From: Acidobacteriaceae bacterium
Lineage (GTDB): Bacteria; Acidobacteriota; Terriglobia; Terriglobales; Acidobacteriaceae
Direction: 5' to 3'
DNA: 10,929 bases
NCBI GenBank assembly: GCA_030838305.1
Contig: JAUTWY010000412.1
Span: 1-10,929, forward strand
Positions 1 through 5,784 of this stretch are shown here, in pieces. The notes beneath the pieces are model-generated. The model was not told the DNA's origin. It did no database searches and saw only the letters and a list, made by a program, of their open reading frames with translations. Positions within the stretch are counted from its first letter, which is position 1. Each line of letters starts with the position of its first letter. A program made the translations under genes and the position numbers.

Positions 1-672
1 ACGCGCAACTGCGATTACATCCGCCTCGATCATTTCCGCGGATTCGACCAGTTTTGGGAAATTCCAGCAGCCGATCCAACCGCGATCAACGGACGATGGG
101 TGGATGGTCCGCGCGACGACTTGTTTCTAAAATTACGCGAGGCTCTGGGGGGCTTGCCATTCTTCGCGGAAGATTTGGGCTATATCACTCCGCAAGTGCA
201 TGCGTTGCGCGACCGGTTGCAGATTCCCGGGATTTCGGTCTTGCAATTCGGTTTTAACGACGACGGCGCGCACATGTATTTGCCTCATCGCTCTGCCGGC
301 AAAGTTATTTACACCGGAACGCACGACAATGACACCACGGTCGGATGGTTCCACTCTGGCGCATCCGATCATGAACGACGCAACGCTGAGGCTTACCTTG
401 GCCGATGCGATGATGGCATTCATTGGGCGTTCATCCGGGCTGCGCAGAATTCGGTCGCTGATCTTGCTCTGATCCCTATGCAGGATGTGCTGGGCCTGGG
501 CAGCGAAGCTCGGATGAACACTCCGAGTTTGCACGGCGGAAATTGGAAGTGGCGCTTTGCTCCCGCGCAGTTTACGGCTGAATTGGTTGCCAAGCTCGCC
601 CAACTTGCGCAAGTTACGGATCGCCTGCCTCCGCCGGTTCCCATTCTCGCGAATCAAGATTTTGCTGCTTAA
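1..672 (+). CDS. malQ: 4-alpha-glucanotransferase (amylomaltase, GH77), 3' part
   Basis: The product transfers alpha-1,4-glucan segments between maltodextrins in the cytoplasm, as part of glycogen/maltodextrin metabolism. The visible 223 residues are the C-terminal part of a family usually about 500 residues long. The 5' end, including the start codon, lies outside the window. All three catalytic carboxylates are visible: the nucleophile Asp10 in RLDHFRGF, the acid/base Glu57 in AEDLG, and the third Asp109 in GTHDND. The 47-residue gap between the first two matches the spacing in Thermus amylomaltase. The conserved GNWKWRF motif follows near the C-terminus, and the gene ends with TAA at 670-672. 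No frameshift or missing catalytic residue is seen. The next gene is on the opposite strand and converges on it, with about 105 bp between the two stops. Confidence 0.97.
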   Translation, partial: TRNCDYIRLDHFRGFDQFWEIPAADPTAINGRWVDGPRDDLFLKLREALGGLPFFAEDLGYITPQVHALRDRLQIPGISVLQFGFNDDGAHMYLPHRSAGKVIYTGTHDNDTTVGWFHSGASDHERRNAEAYLGRCDDGIHWAFIRAAQNSVADLALIPMQDVLGLGSEARMNTPSLHGGNWKWRFAPAQFTAELVAKLAQLAQVTDRLPPPVPILANQDFAA

Positions 673-778
673 GTCGGAATTCAAATAACCACGAAGCACA
701 TACGACCGCAGGCGCTATCCGGCGAGTGGTTTGGTGGAAGGTTTCCAGGCTGGGGGAAGCGCGATCGGCAGGTGCAAG

Positions 779-1273
779 CTATCTTGCCGCTTTTAATTTC
801 GTTGTCTCATACGGGAGTGCGCAGGAATGTGCGGCGTCCTTGAGAGCAGCTTCCAACTGCACTCCGAGTTCAGCCAATTGTTGTGGGTTCATCAACTGCT
901 GGATACGTTCGAAAAGCTGGCGCTCTTCCTTGCGGATGTGGCCGCTTAATCGCCGGGCCAAGGCGGGCAGTGTTTCTGCGGACAGGGTGCGTGCACTCGC
1001 CTGCGAAAAAAACTCGCGCAACGCGGCATGGTCAGCGGTCAAGTCTTCCAGGAGCGGAACCAATTCAGGAAACTGGCGCGCGGCCGGAAAAAGTATGGAC
1101 TCCTCGGCGGCGAAGTGAATTGTGATTTCCTGGGCAAAATCCCGCTCGATCTCCTCCTGCCAGATCCGCAAATCCGCGGCAGGGACTGGCTGAGCCCGAT
1201 CAATTCGTACACAGAGCGCCAGCGCGTGCCGGTGCTGGTGCGAAAGCGGAATCAAGCTTTTATCGCGCAGCAT
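779..1273 (-). CDS. hemerythrin-like HHE-domain protein
   Basis: A 164-residue soluble protein with the spacing of a hemerythrin HHE cation-binding domain, a four-helix bundle that holds a di-iron centre. Candidate ligands are His12/His14/His16 in SHQHRH, the His53-x3-Glu57 pair, His82 in the DHAAL motif, and the His112-x3-Glu116 pair. Family members bind O2 or handle iron, NO or oxidative damage; the role here is not known. There is no signal peptide or membrane segment, so it is probably cytoplasmic. The ATG at 1271-1273 is preceded by only a weak G-rich Shine-Dalgarno. The gene lies 39 bp downstream of the HAD phosphatase gene on the same strand, so co-transcription is likely. The last 15 or so residues beyond the bundle look unstructured. 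Confidence 0.88.
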   Translation of the reverse strand: MLRDKSLIPLSHQHRHALALCVRIDRAQPVPAADLRIWQEEIERDFAQEITIHFAAEESILFPAARQFPELVPLLEDLTADHAALREFFSQASARTLSAETLPALARRLSGHIRKEERQLFERIQQLMNPQQLAELGVQLEAALKDAAHSCALPYETTKLKAAR

Positions 1274-1312
1274 GGAGTCGACCCCAACGGCTTGCGAGCA
1301 AACGTGAAGGCG

Positions 1313-2146
1313 TCACGCCACGCTCATTGGTTCGGAATCCTCAGTGATCGCCGGCCGCAGCGTCAGCCAGTCGGTGCGCACGCGCTCCCACTCCTGAATC
1401 AACATGCCGTGCGCTTCGAAGAAACCGCGAATGCGCGCGCGCTCCCACCCGGTGATCTCTTCGAGAATGGGTGCCAATACCGCAAGAGCACTGGTGCTCA
1501 GCACCGTGCGCTTCGCGATCTGCGAGATGTGCGGAGACTCCGAAACCGCAATGGTTAAGCCATCACGCGCATTCAGTTGTAACATCACATGGATATCTGA
1601 ACTGCCATCGCCGGAATAAATCACATGATCCGGGCCGGTAACGTGCTGGGCCAGCAACTGGTTAAGCACTGCCACTTTCCCATAGCCGGCCGTAGCGCGG
1701 ATGATGGTGTCAATCTCGCCGTTCGGCTTGTAGCGGAACTCCGTGCCGAAAATATGATCCTCGGGAACGATACCCTCCAACGCCGAGTAAATCACTTCGA
1801 CTGGCGCGGCGGAAAGCACATAGAAATCGAAGAAGTGTCCGTCCACTCCGGTTTCCAAAATCTGGTACAGCAACTTAATGTCACTCTTGAGGCGAATCCG
1901 TTTTCCTGCCTCGTGCAGATGTTCCTTCCTCACTTTGGCTTTGAACTCGGGATCATGGAGCAAAAGGTAGGCGAGTTCCGCGCCCTGCTGTACCAGATTG
2001 ATCTTCGCCATACCCTTCGCCTTGCGCTCAAACTCCTCGGTGGAAATGCCCACCAATTCCGCGAGCACATAGCCGGAATCGTTAAAAGTGAGCGTCTGGT
2101 CGAAGTCACTCGCGAAAATGTAGCGTTTTAAGGGCTTATCTGCCAT
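1313..2146 (-). CDS. HAD-superfamily (SerB-like) phosphatase
   Basis: A 277-residue hydrolase of the haloacid dehalogenase superfamily with all four motifs. Motif I is DFDQT (Asp14 nucleophile, Asp16 general acid/base), motif II is Ser112 in VLSAAP, motif III is probably Lys157 in GYGKVAV, and motif IV is GDGSSD (Asp180 and Asp184, Mg2+ ligands). The long helical cap between motifs I and II fits subclass I (phosphoserine phosphatase-like), which usually dephosphorylates small metabolites. The substrate cannot be read from the sequence. About 60 residues beyond the core are helical and Trp-rich (GWERARIRGFFEAHG), giving a tail longer than SerB. The ATG at 2144-2146 has an AAGG 5 nt upstream. 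It is probably the first gene of a two-gene unit with the hemerythrin-like gene. Confidence 0.9.
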   Translation of the reverse strand: MADKPLKRYIFASDFDQTLTFNDSGYVLAELVGISTEEFERKAKGMAKINLVQQGAELAYLLLHDPEFKAKVRKEHLHEAGKRIRLKSDIKLLYQILETGVDGHFFDFYVLSAAPVEVIYSALEGIVPEDHIFGTEFRYKPNGEIDTIIRATAGYGKVAVLNQLLAQHVTGPDHVIYSGDGSSDIHVMLQLNARDGLTIAVSESPHISQIAKRTVLSTSALAVLAPILEEITGWERARIRGFFEAHGMLIQEWERVRTDWLTLRPAITEDSEPMSVA

Positions 2147-2296
2147 ATAGCCTTAGATTCCCGGGTGGCCCGGAAGGCCCATAAAAAGAATCGATGGAGA
2201 TTATCGCCGATTTCTTCCTTATTTCATTGTTTTGAAATATGTTCTCGAAATTTTCGGAAATTGGTCCAAAATGGGAAGGCTTCGTCCCCGAGAAAT

Positions 2297-2497
2297 TTAC
2301 CTGCCTCTCCGCAACAGCAAACACGCCCCAATAAAGGATAGGATTCCGACCACCACACCCGCCGCCATACCTCCCAGGAAAGCGGGATCGCGTAGGGACG
2401 CGTGAGCCGCGTGAGTGGACAGGTGATGCAGGATGTGTGCGAAGGCGAGGGTGGTGAACAGCACCGAAATCCCACTCAATATGTTCAGGATTCGCAT
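2297..2497 (-). CDS. small two-helix membrane protein with His-rich segment
   Basis: A 66-residue protein of unknown function. Residues 5-22 (ILNILSGISVLFTTLAFA) and about 42-62 (GGMAAGVVVGILSFIGACLLL) are strongly hydrophobic, and RRGR closes the chain. This fits two transmembrane helices with a short loop and positive-inside ends. The connection carries five histidines (21, 24, 25, 29, 32; pattern HxxHHxxxHxxH), which could line one helix face and bind a metal. That is inference. The ATG at 2495-2497 is chosen because GAGAG lies 6 nt upstream. An in-frame TTG at 2531-2533 would add 12 residues but has no ribosome binding site. No family recognised. It is divergent from the 63-aa gene and 150 bp upstream of the HAD gene. 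Confidence 0.6.
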   Translation of the reverse strand: MRILNILSGISVLFTTLAFAHILHHLSTHAAHASLRDPAFLGGMAAGVVVGILSFIGACLLLRRGR

Positions 2498-2598
2498 CGA
2501 AGGCTCTCGCTTACGCAGGCCAGTCTCACACAAGTAGCTGGAGGCCGCAAGACCCTGTGCGCCCGCTGCGCCCGCTCGATGTTCCGGCCACGCGTGCC

Positions 2599-2627
2599 TT
2601 TACTAAATTCGCTGACACGTCCAGAAT
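2599..2627 (+). promoter_or_regulatory. possible sigma-70 promoter for the 63-aa/hbd pair
   Basis: TTTACT (2599-2604) and CAGAAT (2622-2627) each match four of six consensus bases and are separated by 17 bp. They lie about 95 bp upstream of the 63-aa ORF in the divergent intergenic stretch. The match is modest and could be chance. Confidence 0.25.
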
Positions 2628-2721
2628 AAAGAATCCCGTTCGCAACGTCGTGAGAGTCAGCGAAGGGATGCGCAGGTTTCAGAAGCCAGCGAAAATTAAA
2701 CAGAAATCTACAGGAGCCTTC

Positions 2722-2913
2722 ATGCCAGCATCTGGTGAACTGATCCGTTCGATGAATTACGTGGAAGACATCACGACGACCTTGCGCCGCATCTGCATTT
2801 CGATTCCGCCCATGACCACGGAAGAGCGCAAACGTTTGGCGGAGAGTTTGCGCACCGCCGTGGGGGCGATCAATGCCGCGATTGCGGATCTGGATAAGGC
2901 GGGCCCCCAGTGA
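2722..2913 (+). CDS. 63-aa helical protein coupled to hydroxyacyl-CoA dehydrogenase
   Basis: A 63-residue protein with no recognised family. It reads as two amphipathic helices: about residues 11-26 (MNYVEDITTTLRRICI), then a PP turn, then 32-60, rich in Ala, Leu, Glu and Arg. No signal peptide or membrane segment is seen. The ATG at 2722-2724 is selected because a strong AGGAG (2712-2716) lies 5 nt before it. The frame is open further upstream to 2557, but that stretch has no ribosome binding site and an Arg-rich, non-native composition. Its TGA (2911-2913) shares a base with the ATG of the dehydrogenase (TGATG), implying translational coupling and perhaps a shared pathway or a direct partner role. 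That partnership is inferred from layout only. Confidence 0.72.
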   Translation: MPASGELIRSMNYVEDITTTLRRICISIPPMTTEERKRLAESLRTAVGAINAAIADLDKAGPQ

Positions 2914-3806
2914 TGCAGGTAAAGACGATCGCGGTGATCGGCGCCGGGATTATGGGCCGAGGGATCGCGCATGCCGCGGCCATTGGCGGCTATCGCACCA
3001 TTCTTGAGGACCTGGTGCCGGCGGCTTTGCGCCGGGCCGAAAGTGAAATCCGGACGAACCTCGACAAAGCGGTTGAACTGGGCAAAGTGACTGGGCCGGA
3101 CGCCGATGCGGCTTTCGGCCGGGTCGAATATGCAGGCTCGGTGGAAGACGCGGCGCGCGAGGCCGATCTGGTGATTGAAGCAGTCCCCGAGGAGATGGAA
3201 TCGAAAATTGAGATTTTCACTCTGCTCGACAAGATCTGCCGTCCCACCACAATTCTCGCGTCGAATACTTCTTCTCTCAGCATCACGGAAATCGCCAGCG
3301 TGACTTACCGCGCGAAGAAATGCCTGGGCATGCACTTCTTCAATCCCGTGCACAAAATGAAGCTGCTCGAAATAGTGCGCGCTCTCGAAACCGATGAGGA
3401 CACCCTGGGTGCCGCGGTCGATGTCGGCAGGCGCATGGGCAAGGAGGTGGTGGTCATCAAGGAAGCGCCGGGCTTCATCACCAGCCGCATCAATGCCATG
3501 ATCGGCAACGAGGCGTTCTACATGCTGCAGGAAGGAATTGCTTCCGCAGCGGATATCGACAAGGCACTCAAGTTGGGACTCAACCATCCGATGGGGCCGT
3601 TCGAGTTAGTCGATCTGGTGGGCCTCGATACGCGTCTCAACATTCTCGAGTATCTTCACAAATCTCTGGGAGAGAAATATCGCCCCGCGCCTCTGCTGGT
3701 GCAGTACGTGAAGGCGGGACGGTTGGGTCGCAAGTCGGGGCGCGGGGTGTATGAATATCCTGAAGCCGCCGCGAAACAGGAATCGCCTGCCGGAGTCAGA
3801 GGTTAG
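2913..3806 (+). CDS. hbd: 3-hydroxybutyryl-CoA / 3-hydroxyacyl-CoA dehydrogenase
   Basis: NAD-dependent oxidation of (S)-3-hydroxyacyl-CoA to 3-ketoacyl-CoA, in beta-oxidation or butanoate metabolism in the cytoplasm. At 297 residues it has the usual length of the stand-alone bacterial enzyme. The N-terminal Rossmann fold carries GAGIMG (10-15) for NAD. NTSS (118-121) supplies Ser120, HFFNPV the catalytic His141, and LLEIVR the Glu153 that pairs with it; the 12-residue His-Glu gap matches the family. The C-terminal helical domain has GLNHPMGPFELVDLVGLD (222-239). The family's usual Asn in GFxxNR is Ser191 here (GFITSR), a variant found in a sub-branch of these enzymes. ATG 2913 is preferred over the adjacent GTG 2910. 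Its stop overlaps the stop of the opposing methyltransferase gene. Confidence 0.95.
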   Translation: MQVKTIAVIGAGIMGRGIAHAAAIGGYRTILEDLVPAALRRAESEIRTNLDKAVELGKVTGPDADAAFGRVEYAGSVEDAAREADLVIEAVPEEMESKIEIFTLLDKICRPTTILASNTSSLSITEIASVTYRAKKCLGMHFFNPVHKMKLLEIVRALETDEDTLGAAVDVGRRMGKEVVVIKEAPGFITSRINAMIGNEAFYMLQEGIASAADIDKALKLGLNHPMGPFELVDLVGLDTRLNILEYLHKSLGEKYRPAPLLVQYVKAGRLGRKSGRGVYEYPEAAAKQESPAGVRG

Positions 3807-4960
3807 GAACCATTTGCCCCTCTGTTTGTTCCGCGAGAACTTCGGCCGAAACTCAGACCTGCCAGCGCGGCCGCTTTCTCTTTCTCGATTTCCTTACTGA
3901 CCACCAGCACCTGAAAACTTTCTCCCATACCCGCGGGCGTGACCAGGTGCTTCAATTGCAAAGCGACTTTCGCGCGCTCCTGCGGCAGGCGGCATTCCTC
4001 GAAGGCATCACCGAACTGGTTGGCTTCCCCAATGCCCATCAGGAATTGCGATTGCGTCACGAGCTGGTGCGTTTGCATGCCGTGCTTTTCGGCGGCGGCG
4101 GCGAGGGCAGTGAAGTTTACGTCGGCGGTGATGTCTTGCTCGCCGGGTGCTTCGTAAGGATTGGCGCTGACCGAATGCTGGCGCAGGGCCTTCAGCGTTC
4201 CCCGATGCCGCCCTGCAAGTTGCTCTTCGCGGGTGTACCCATAGTCAATGGCGATTAGAAATCCGCGGTCAATGCTGGCGGCCATGCGATCCATATACGA
4301 CTGCGCCGCAAGAGGGGCCTCGACGCGTTCGTCGCCCTCGGGATGGACTGAGTAGCGGTCAAGGAATTCCAGTTCTTCGGGCGAAGGTTGCGCCCAGCTT
4401 TCCTTCAACCGGCCGTCGCGTGTTTCGACGCGCAGGGAGCCTTCTCTGCTGAGGATTTCGACGGGCAGCGCGTCGAAGAATTCATTGGCGAAGAAGATCG
4501 TGGGTGTCTTGCCAATATCCAGCAAATCCGCCGTCGCGAGCGCCGCCTTGCCCGATCCAAGGTGTTGCGCCAGAGTCTCGTTGATTCGTTCGCGCAGAGC
4601 GGGCGAGCTCTCCATCAACATATAACGCAGGGCGTGGAAGAAGCCCGGAAACTTCTTTTCCGACCAGCCCAGAACATCTTGCGCAAACAAGCCCCGCCCC
4701 GGTCCAAGCTCAACTAGTTCGATGCGGCTGGGCGAGCCTAGAACCCGCCACATTTCGTCGAACTGTCGTGCCAGCAGTCGGCCGAAGACAGCATGCACAT
4801 CGCTCGATGTGTAGAAGTCCCCCGCCTTGCCGAATTGTTCCGCGTTTCGCGAGTAGTAACCAAGTTCGGGATCGTAGAGGCAGAGCTCCATGTAGCGCGA
4901 GAAGGGAATGGGGCCGCGCTCGCGGATTTCCTCCTCGATCTTCTGGCGCAGAAGACTCAC
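3803..4960 (-). CDS. SAM-dependent methyltransferase, MidA/NDUFAF7 family
   Basis: A 385-residue class I methyltransferase of the COG1565/DUF185 family. Its mitochondrial relative NDUFAF7 methylates an arginine of a complex I subunit; the bacterial substrate is not established. Visible hallmarks are the N-terminal PIPFSRYMELCLYDPELGYY (17-36), GDFYTSS (47-53), the SAM loop ELGPGRG (84-90), FANEFFDALPV (157-167), and DITADVNF further on. The start is the GTG at 4958-4960, which overlaps the stop of the upstream 112-aa gene as GTGA and gives an N-terminus typical of the family. The frame stays open upstream to 5440, but that extension is Arg/Pro-rich and antisense to other coding sequence. The gene ends 4 nt into the opposing hbd gene, leaving no room for a terminator. 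Confidence 0.93.
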   Translation of the reverse strand: MSLLRQKIEEEIRERGPIPFSRYMELCLYDPELGYYSRNAEQFGKAGDFYTSSDVHAVFGRLLARQFDEMWRVLGSPSRIELVELGPGRGLFAQDVLGWSEKKFPGFFHALRYMLMESSPALRERINETLAQHLGSGKAALATADLLDIGKTPTIFFANEFFDALPVEILSREGSLRVETRDGRLKESWAQPSPEELEFLDRYSVHPEGDERVEAPLAAQSYMDRMAASIDRGFLIAIDYGYTREEQLAGRHRGTLKALRQHSVSANPYEAPGEQDITADVNFTALAAAAEKHGMQTHQLVTQSQFLMGIGEANQFGDAFEECRLPQERAKVALQLKHLVTPAGMGESFQVLVVSKEIEKEKAAALAGLSFGRSSRGTNRGANGS

Positions 4961-5295
4961 AGTTCGTTCCGGCGCCGCTCCGCGCGGTCCTGCGGGGTGC
5001 GGATAAACATCTCGACAAAGTAATCGTGCAGCGCATCGTAAAGCTGGCGCTGGAAGCTCCATTCGAACTGCGGGTGATCGAGATCGCGGGGGTGGAGATC
5101 GAAGTAATACGTATGCACGGGGACGGTGGCGTCTTTGAACTGGATAATAACTTCCACCCCTTCGCCCTTGGAGCGGGCGGAAAAGTTCAGCAGGGGATGC
5201 TCGTAGAGGCGCAGTTGCGTGAGGACGCGGTCGAGTCGCGTAGTGGCGGTTTCGGGCACATGGGGATTGTAAAGCAGGTGGCATTGAGATGACAT
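4957..5295 (-). CDS. conserved-looking 112-aa protein upstream of MidA-type gene
   Basis: A 112-residue soluble protein of unknown function. It begins MSSQCHLLYNPH and has no signal peptide or membrane helix. The middle part (about 46-70) alternates hydrophobic and charged residues like beta strands (EGVEVIIQFKD, VPVHTYYFDLHP). The C-terminal third is helical and aromatic (FEWSFQRQLYDALHDYFVEMF), ending in a charged tail rich in Arg and Glu. Normal composition and the 4-nt GTGA overlap with the methyltransferase start argue that it is real and co-translated with it. The ATG at 5293-5295 lacks a clear Shine-Dalgarno, so the start is less certain than the frame. It may assist or regulate the methyltransferase; this is inference from the overlap alone. 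I do not recognise a named family. Confidence 0.78.
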   Translation of the reverse strand: MSSQCHLLYNPHVPETATTRLDRVLTQLRLYEHPLLNFSARSKGEGVEVIIQFKDATVPVHTYYFDLHPRDLDHPQFEWSFQRQLYDALHDYFVEMFIRTPQDRAERRRNEL

Positions 5296-5360
5296 GAGAC
5301 GAGATGGTGCGTGCGTTGGAGAAAAGAAGGTGGCTATGGTTCCGGTGGATGGCCGGGCAG

Positions 5361-5501
5361 ATGGAGACGGCGCACCTGTTGCGCTCCCCCAAAAACGTGC
5401 AGCGGTTGCTGACTGCGCTGCAACGGGCGGTTGGTCGCAAGGGAAGGCCGGAACCGGTGGAGAAGTTCCGCAGAGAGCTGGGACTTGCCGCGCAGCGTTG
5501 A
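5361..5501 (+). CDS. short antitoxin-like protein of a Txe/YoeB module
   Basis: A 46-residue ORF beginning METAHLLRSPKN and ending in a charged helix (PEPVEKFRRELGL). From memory, this resembles short antitoxins found before Txe/YoeB toxins, but I could not search to confirm it. The main support is position: its TGA (5499-5501) abuts the remains of a Txe/YoeB-type toxin gene on the same strand. An antitoxin would bind and neutralise the mRNA-cleaving toxin and repress its own promoter. ATG 5361 is chosen by that resemblance. In-frame ATGs at 5349 and 5304 would give 50 or 65 residues, and no start has a strong ribosome binding site (GGTGG at 5344-5348 lies 12 nt before 5361). It is divergent from the 112-aa gene. 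Confidence 0.55.
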   Translation: METAHLLRSPKNVQRLLTALQRAVGRKGRPEPVEKFRRELGLAAQR

Positions 5502-5758
5502 GCGCGAAGCGATATTTCAGCCCGGTTTCGACAGGATCTGCGCTATGTGGGTTGCAATCGACCGAAAAGTTGCCCTTCGCGCCCTCGAACTCGTAGAGTC
5601 GCTGCTACGTCATCCTTGATACGGGCATTGGAAAGCCGGAACCATTGAAGTATGTGCTGGCCTGCTGCTGGTCGCGTCGAATTACGCAAAATCACAGACT
5701 GGTGTATCGCGTAAGTGAACGCCGCATTGATGTTCTACCGGCGCGGTATCACTACTGA
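5497..5758 (+). pseudogene. Txe/YoeB-type mRNA interferase toxin, frameshifted
   Basis: The remains of a roughly 85-residue RelE-superfamily toxin that cleaves mRNA on the ribosome. Frame 1 reads EAIFQPGF then DRICAMW then VAIDRKVALRALELVESLL up to a TGA at 5617-5619. Between about 5524 and 5545 another frame gives the family-like FRQDLRY, so a one-base loss and a one-base gain appear to cancel. A further one-base gain at about 5617 creates the stop. After it, frame 2 from 5618 runs DTGIGKPEPLKYVL, CWSRRIT, HRLVYRV and ends ARYHY with TGA at 5756-5758. The equivalents of E. coli YoeB Glu46 (GKPEP), Arg65 (HRLVY), His83 and Tyr84 (final HY) are all still readable, so the decay looks recent. 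No normal start codon is present at the expected place (GTT at 5497, out-of-frame TTG at 5498). Confidence 0.82.
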
Positions 5759-5784
5759 GCGGGATTATTTCCTCCCCCGAATCT

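Noticed and set aside
133..699. 188-codon - strand ORF opposite malQ
   Set aside because: It lies antisense to a gene with all GH77 catalytic motifs, has no ribosome binding site, and is Arg/Ser-rich like a shadow frame.
687..731. AACCAC/GTGGTT inverted repeat between malQ and the hemerythrin-like gene
   Set aside because: Six-bp arms with a 33-nt loop and no T-tract; probably chance.
2161..2173. Stem CCGGG-TGG-CCCGG upstream of the HAD gene
   Set aside because: Only 5 bp with no T-tract in either direction at the right place, so it is not called a terminator.
2557..2721. N-terminal extension of the 63-aa protein
   Set aside because: There is no ribosome binding site at 2557 and the composition is basic and non-native, whereas AGGAG sits 5 nt before the ATG at 2722.
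2757..3587. 276-codon - strand ORF opposite the dehydrogenase
   Set aside because: The + strand frame is an unmistakable 3-hydroxyacyl-CoA dehydrogenase; the antisense frame is long only because of GC-rich codon use.
4961..5440. Upstream extension of the methyltransferase frame to 5440
   Set aside because: The extra residues are Arg/Pro-rich and overlap the 112-aa gene in another frame. The GTG at 4960 fits the family start and gives a GTGA overlap.
5294..5596. 100-codon + strand ORF over the antitoxin/toxin region
   Set aside because: Its sequence resembles nothing, whereas the other two frames give antitoxin-like and Txe/YoeB-like sequence. Only its frame beyond 5618 is meaningful, as the toxin 3' part.
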